This document shows, in pieces, positions 53,191 to 54,805 of a stretch of DNA of 54,805 nt. The translations under genes and the position numbers were made by a program. A model generated the notes under the pieces. The model did not search any database and was not told where the DNA came from. It was given only the letters and a program-made list of their open reading frames with translations. Origin of the DNA: an uncultured Bacteroidales bacterium. Lineage in GTDB: Bacteria; Bacteroidota; Bacteroidia; Bacteroidales; Muribaculaceae. Position 1 is the first letter of the stretch, and the number at the start of each line of letters is the position of its first letter. The stretch covers positions 1-54,805 of the forward strand of contig CASENC010000006.1 in assembly GCA_949289215.1 (NCBI GenBank), in the 5' to 3' direction.

Positions 53191-54616
53191 GGTGTTCATG
53201 AGCTATTCGTGGAAGGACGCTGCTGTGGCCAATCGCTTGTATGACGACTTGGTGCGGTCGCACATAAATGTGTGGCGCGACCAGATTGACGGAGATCCTA
53301 CCGCAGACTTTCAGTACGAGTTTCTTTCAAAAATTGACGAGTGCGATGACTTCCTGATATTGGACAGCATCAATTACCGGCAGCGGTCGAAGTGGTGCGT
53401 GCACGAAATAGAGCGGTGCCTTGAGAACCGCAGCAGACGCAACGGCCCAAGGATAATAGTATGCCTGCTCGACGAGGACGGGGAATGGCGATGGCACTTC
53501 GGCGACAAGTCGAAGAAGGAAGTGTTCACCAAGCTCAACAGGTTCAAATACTATGGATTGTATTACGGCGGAACGTATGACAATGAAGGCATATACCAAA
53601 AGTCGCTCATGGAGATTTGCTCGCTTTTCGACAATACATATATTCCATGGAACACGCTACCCGACGCACAAGACCTAATCGAAGAATTGTCGGCAATGGA
53701 GGGCGAAATTTCAAGGGATGATTATAACTTGCTACTGAGCGAGTATGACAATATTCTGCGGACTATAAAAGCGCAAAGGGATGCCGAGGGGCATTTCAAG
53801 CTGTGGCTGAATGACTGCGAGGAGATAGGTATAAAATTGTTTTTCCCGGCGTGGACCTACTGCGTGTGGCTCGGCCAAAATTCCCACGGCGGCAGGCTCG
53901 ACGAGCAATGCCTTGAACAGTTCCGTCGGCTTACCGAGGCGTTTCCCGACGACCCGCGAGGGTTCCGGGGGTTGGGGTGCATCATGGCCAAGTTGGGAAT
54001 GCACGAGCAGGCCGAAAAAGTGTTCAGGCACACCATCGCCATGCTGAATATGCCGCAGAACAAGCATCACAAGGACTATGCGGAATATGAAGTGACCTAC
54101 AACCTGGCTATGACTCTGGCGAATGAAAATAAATTGTTTGAAGCCATTTCCTGCTTTAGGATATGCGACGGCATCGCACGCAGGCAGGGATTGAAAGACT
54201 TGTCTATGATTCTGAATTATGCCCACTGCCTTGCAGGCGTGGGCTATTTGGGCAGTATCAAGAAGATGCTTATGTCGGTGTACCCTGTATATTCGCTTGA
54301 TGGCGAGTTCCAGGCGGAGTTGGGGCTGACGCTTGCGGCTTTGGGCGAAGTCGTGACAGCTGTGAAATGTTTAGAGAAGTCATATTCCCTGCAGCCGTCG
54401 GTGAAGAATGCGTTCTACCTGTTATGCAGGAAATCGGCGTTGGGAGAGCATGGCGAAGTGCGTGACATGGCACGGAAGATATTGGATGGCGACAGCGAGA
54501 GCCAAGATGATTTATACTGGAAAGGGGCAATCTGCTTTTACCTGCTTGGCAACGAGGCGGCGGCCGGGGCATATTTCGACAGGTGCGGACCTGCCTACCA
54601 ATGGTATGGAATATGA
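53180..54616 (+). CDS. TIR-domain protein with C-terminal TPR-like repeats
   Basis: 478 residues, no signal peptide. N-terminal TIR domain (about 1-135): VFMSYSWKDAAVANRL as the beta-A/box-1 motif, VWRDQIDGDP, FLILDSINYRQRSKWCVHEIERCL with Trp72 and Glu76 at the position of the catalytic Glu of NADase TIRs, and RIIVCLLDEDGEW. The middle (about 150-225) is unassigned. The rest (about 225-475) is a set of helical hairpins with TPR character (PDDPRGFRGLGCIMAKLGMHEQAEKVFRHTI, YNLAMTLANENKLFEAISCF, AELGLTLAALGEVVTAVKCLEKSYSLQP). TIR-TPR proteins occur in bacterial immunity, where NAD+ breakdown causes growth arrest. Here the partner is an exported protein, an uncommon pairing. Function as defence is inference. 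Confidence 0.9.
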   Translation: MSRKVFMSYSWKDAAVANRLYDDLVRSHINVWRDQIDGDPTADFQYEFLSKIDECDDFLILDSINYRQRSKWCVHEIERCLENRSRRNGPRIIVCLLDEDGEWRWHFGDKSKKEVFTKLNRFKYYGLYYGGTYDNEGIYQKSLMEICSLFDNTYIPWNTLPDAQDLIEELSAMEGEISRDDYNLLLSEYDNILRTIKAQRDAEGHFKLWLNDCEEIGIKLFFPAWTYCVWLGQNSHGGRLDEQCLEQFRRLTEAFPDDPRGFRGLGCIMAKLGMHEQAEKVFRHTIAMLNMPQNKHHKDYAEYEVTYNLAMTLANENKLFEAISCFRICDGIARRQGLKDLSMILNYAHCLAGVGYLGSIKKMLMSVYPVYSLDGEFQAELGLTLAALGEVVTAVKCLEKSYSLQPSVKNAFYLLCRKSALGEHGEVRDMARKILDGDSESQDDLYWKGAICFYLLGNEAAAGAYFDRCGPAYQWYGI

Positions 54617-54685
54617 AAATAGCGGCAGTGGAATAAAAAAATATTATCGCTGTCCGGTAAAACTTTTTTATGTCCAATAAAAATT

Positions 54686-54720
54686 AGGGCAGGCTTCCTC
54701 GTTTGGAAGTCTGCCCTTTT
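54686..54720 (+). terminator. Strong hairpin at the IS left end
   Basis: AGGGCAGGCTTCC (54686-54698) pairs with GGAAGTCTGCCCT (54705-54717) at 12 of 13 positions, then TTTT. It would end the TIR operon transcript or shield the transposase gene from read-through. Confidence 0.8.
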
Positions 54721-54723
54721 CGT

Positions 54724-54731
54724 TACCTTTG
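54724..54731 (+). promoter_or_regulatory. -7 promoter box of the transposase
   Basis: TACCTTTG is a perfect TAnnTTTG, 26 bp before the ATG. Its complement CAAAGGTA occurs at 54762-54769 inside the coding start. Confidence 0.6.
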
Positions 54732-54756
54732 TTTCTACCACAAAACTATAATAACG

Positions 54757-54805
54757 ATGGGCAAAGGTACACATTTTCTCGGACAGCCGATGTTCGGACA
54801 ACTGA
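54757..54805 (+). CDS. IS4-family transposase, N-terminal end (DUF4372-like), partial
   Basis: The first 16 residues, MGKGTHFLGQPMFGQL, run off the window. The pattern M-G-K-x-T-H-F-x-G-Q-P is the start I recall for IS4-family Bacteroidales transposases carrying an N-terminal DUF4372 domain. Only the start is visible, so completeness is unknown. Confidence 0.65.
   Translation, partial: MGKGTHFLGQPMFGQL

Larger units (their letters stand above)
54640..54805 (+). mobile_element. Left end of an IS4-like insertion sequence, partial
   Basis: Downstream of the TIR gene an AT-rich stretch, a strong hairpin (54686-54717), a promoter (54724-54731) and the start of a transposase (54757) are arranged as at the left end of Bacteroidales IS4-type elements. 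The exact boundary and the inverted repeat cannot be fixed because the right end is outside the window; the left limit given is approximate. Confidence 0.6.

Noticed and set aside
51661-54805. Integrative element with attachment sites at tRNA-Ser
   Set aside because: No integrase and no direct repeat of the tRNA end in the window.
1-54805. CRISPR array or phage region
   Set aside because: No regular direct repeats with spacers and no phage structural genes; the S24 repressor alone is not enough.

Overview
The window looks like a chromosomal segment of a gut Bacteroidales bacterium. A Muribaculaceae-like genome is my best guess, but it is only a guess. The evidence is SusC-type TonB-dependent receptors, DUF5689 and choice-of-anchor-J lipoproteins, the fused TGS/uridine-kinase architecture, and many promoters with the Bacteroidetes -7 box TAnnTTTG. 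In five of these promoters a TTTG (or near-match) -33 box lies exactly 19 bp upstream.

Layout. 1-500: the right end of an insertion sequence (transposase tail) that has cut a DUF1016 nuclease gene. 0.5-6.2 kb, minus strand: AraC regulator, bcp-recA, a small beta-barrel protein, pyrC and a polyprenol-phosphate mannosyltransferase. 6.4-10.8 kb, plus: a MarR-TolC-EmrA-MFS drug-efflux operon. 10.9-16.8 kb, minus: GH43 xylosidase, then an operon of S24 repressor, nucleoside kinase, CE2-type esterase and nitroreductase lipoprotein. 17.4 kb: DUF456. 18-23.4 kb, minus: TonB receptor and OB-repeat lipoprotein. 23.9-29.6 kb, plus: AcrAB-OprM-type RND pump. 29.7-31.0 kb: GH5_7-like mannanase. 31.2-36.3 kb, minus: a second TonB receptor/DUF5689 lipoprotein pair, divergent from an exported EEP nuclease (36.7 kb). 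37.9-39.7 kb: glycosyltransferase and HTH-Fic protein. 39.7-47.4 kb: an RND pump operon flanked by two related AraC regulators. 47.5-51.6 kb: housekeeping genes (flippase-like protein, rsmA, mgtE) and tRNA-Ser(GGA). 52.0-54.6 kb: a two-gene operon of an unknown exported protein and a TIR-TPR protein. The end of the window enters an IS4-like element.

Themes. There are three tripartite efflux systems. Two receptor/lipoprotein pairs plus a secreted nuclease may form a nutrient-scavenging module. Polysaccharide-degrading enzymes (GH43, CE2, GH5) are scattered rather than in a canonical SusCD locus, and no SusD is present. Small palindromic MITE-like elements sit between genes at 16.98, 29.64, 31.01 and 37.78 kb; three of them share their ends.

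Best candidates for new biology: (1) the exported-protein/TIR-TPR operon beside tRNA-Ser; (2) the HTH-Fic gene with a palindrome plus a repeated half-site around its promoter; (3) the TonB receptor/OB-fold lipoprotein/EEP nuclease neighbourhood, possibly for uptake of extracellular nucleic acid or organophosphate; (4) the MITE family, whose copies abut start codons. All functional statements are read from sequence motifs and family knowledge; no search was run.
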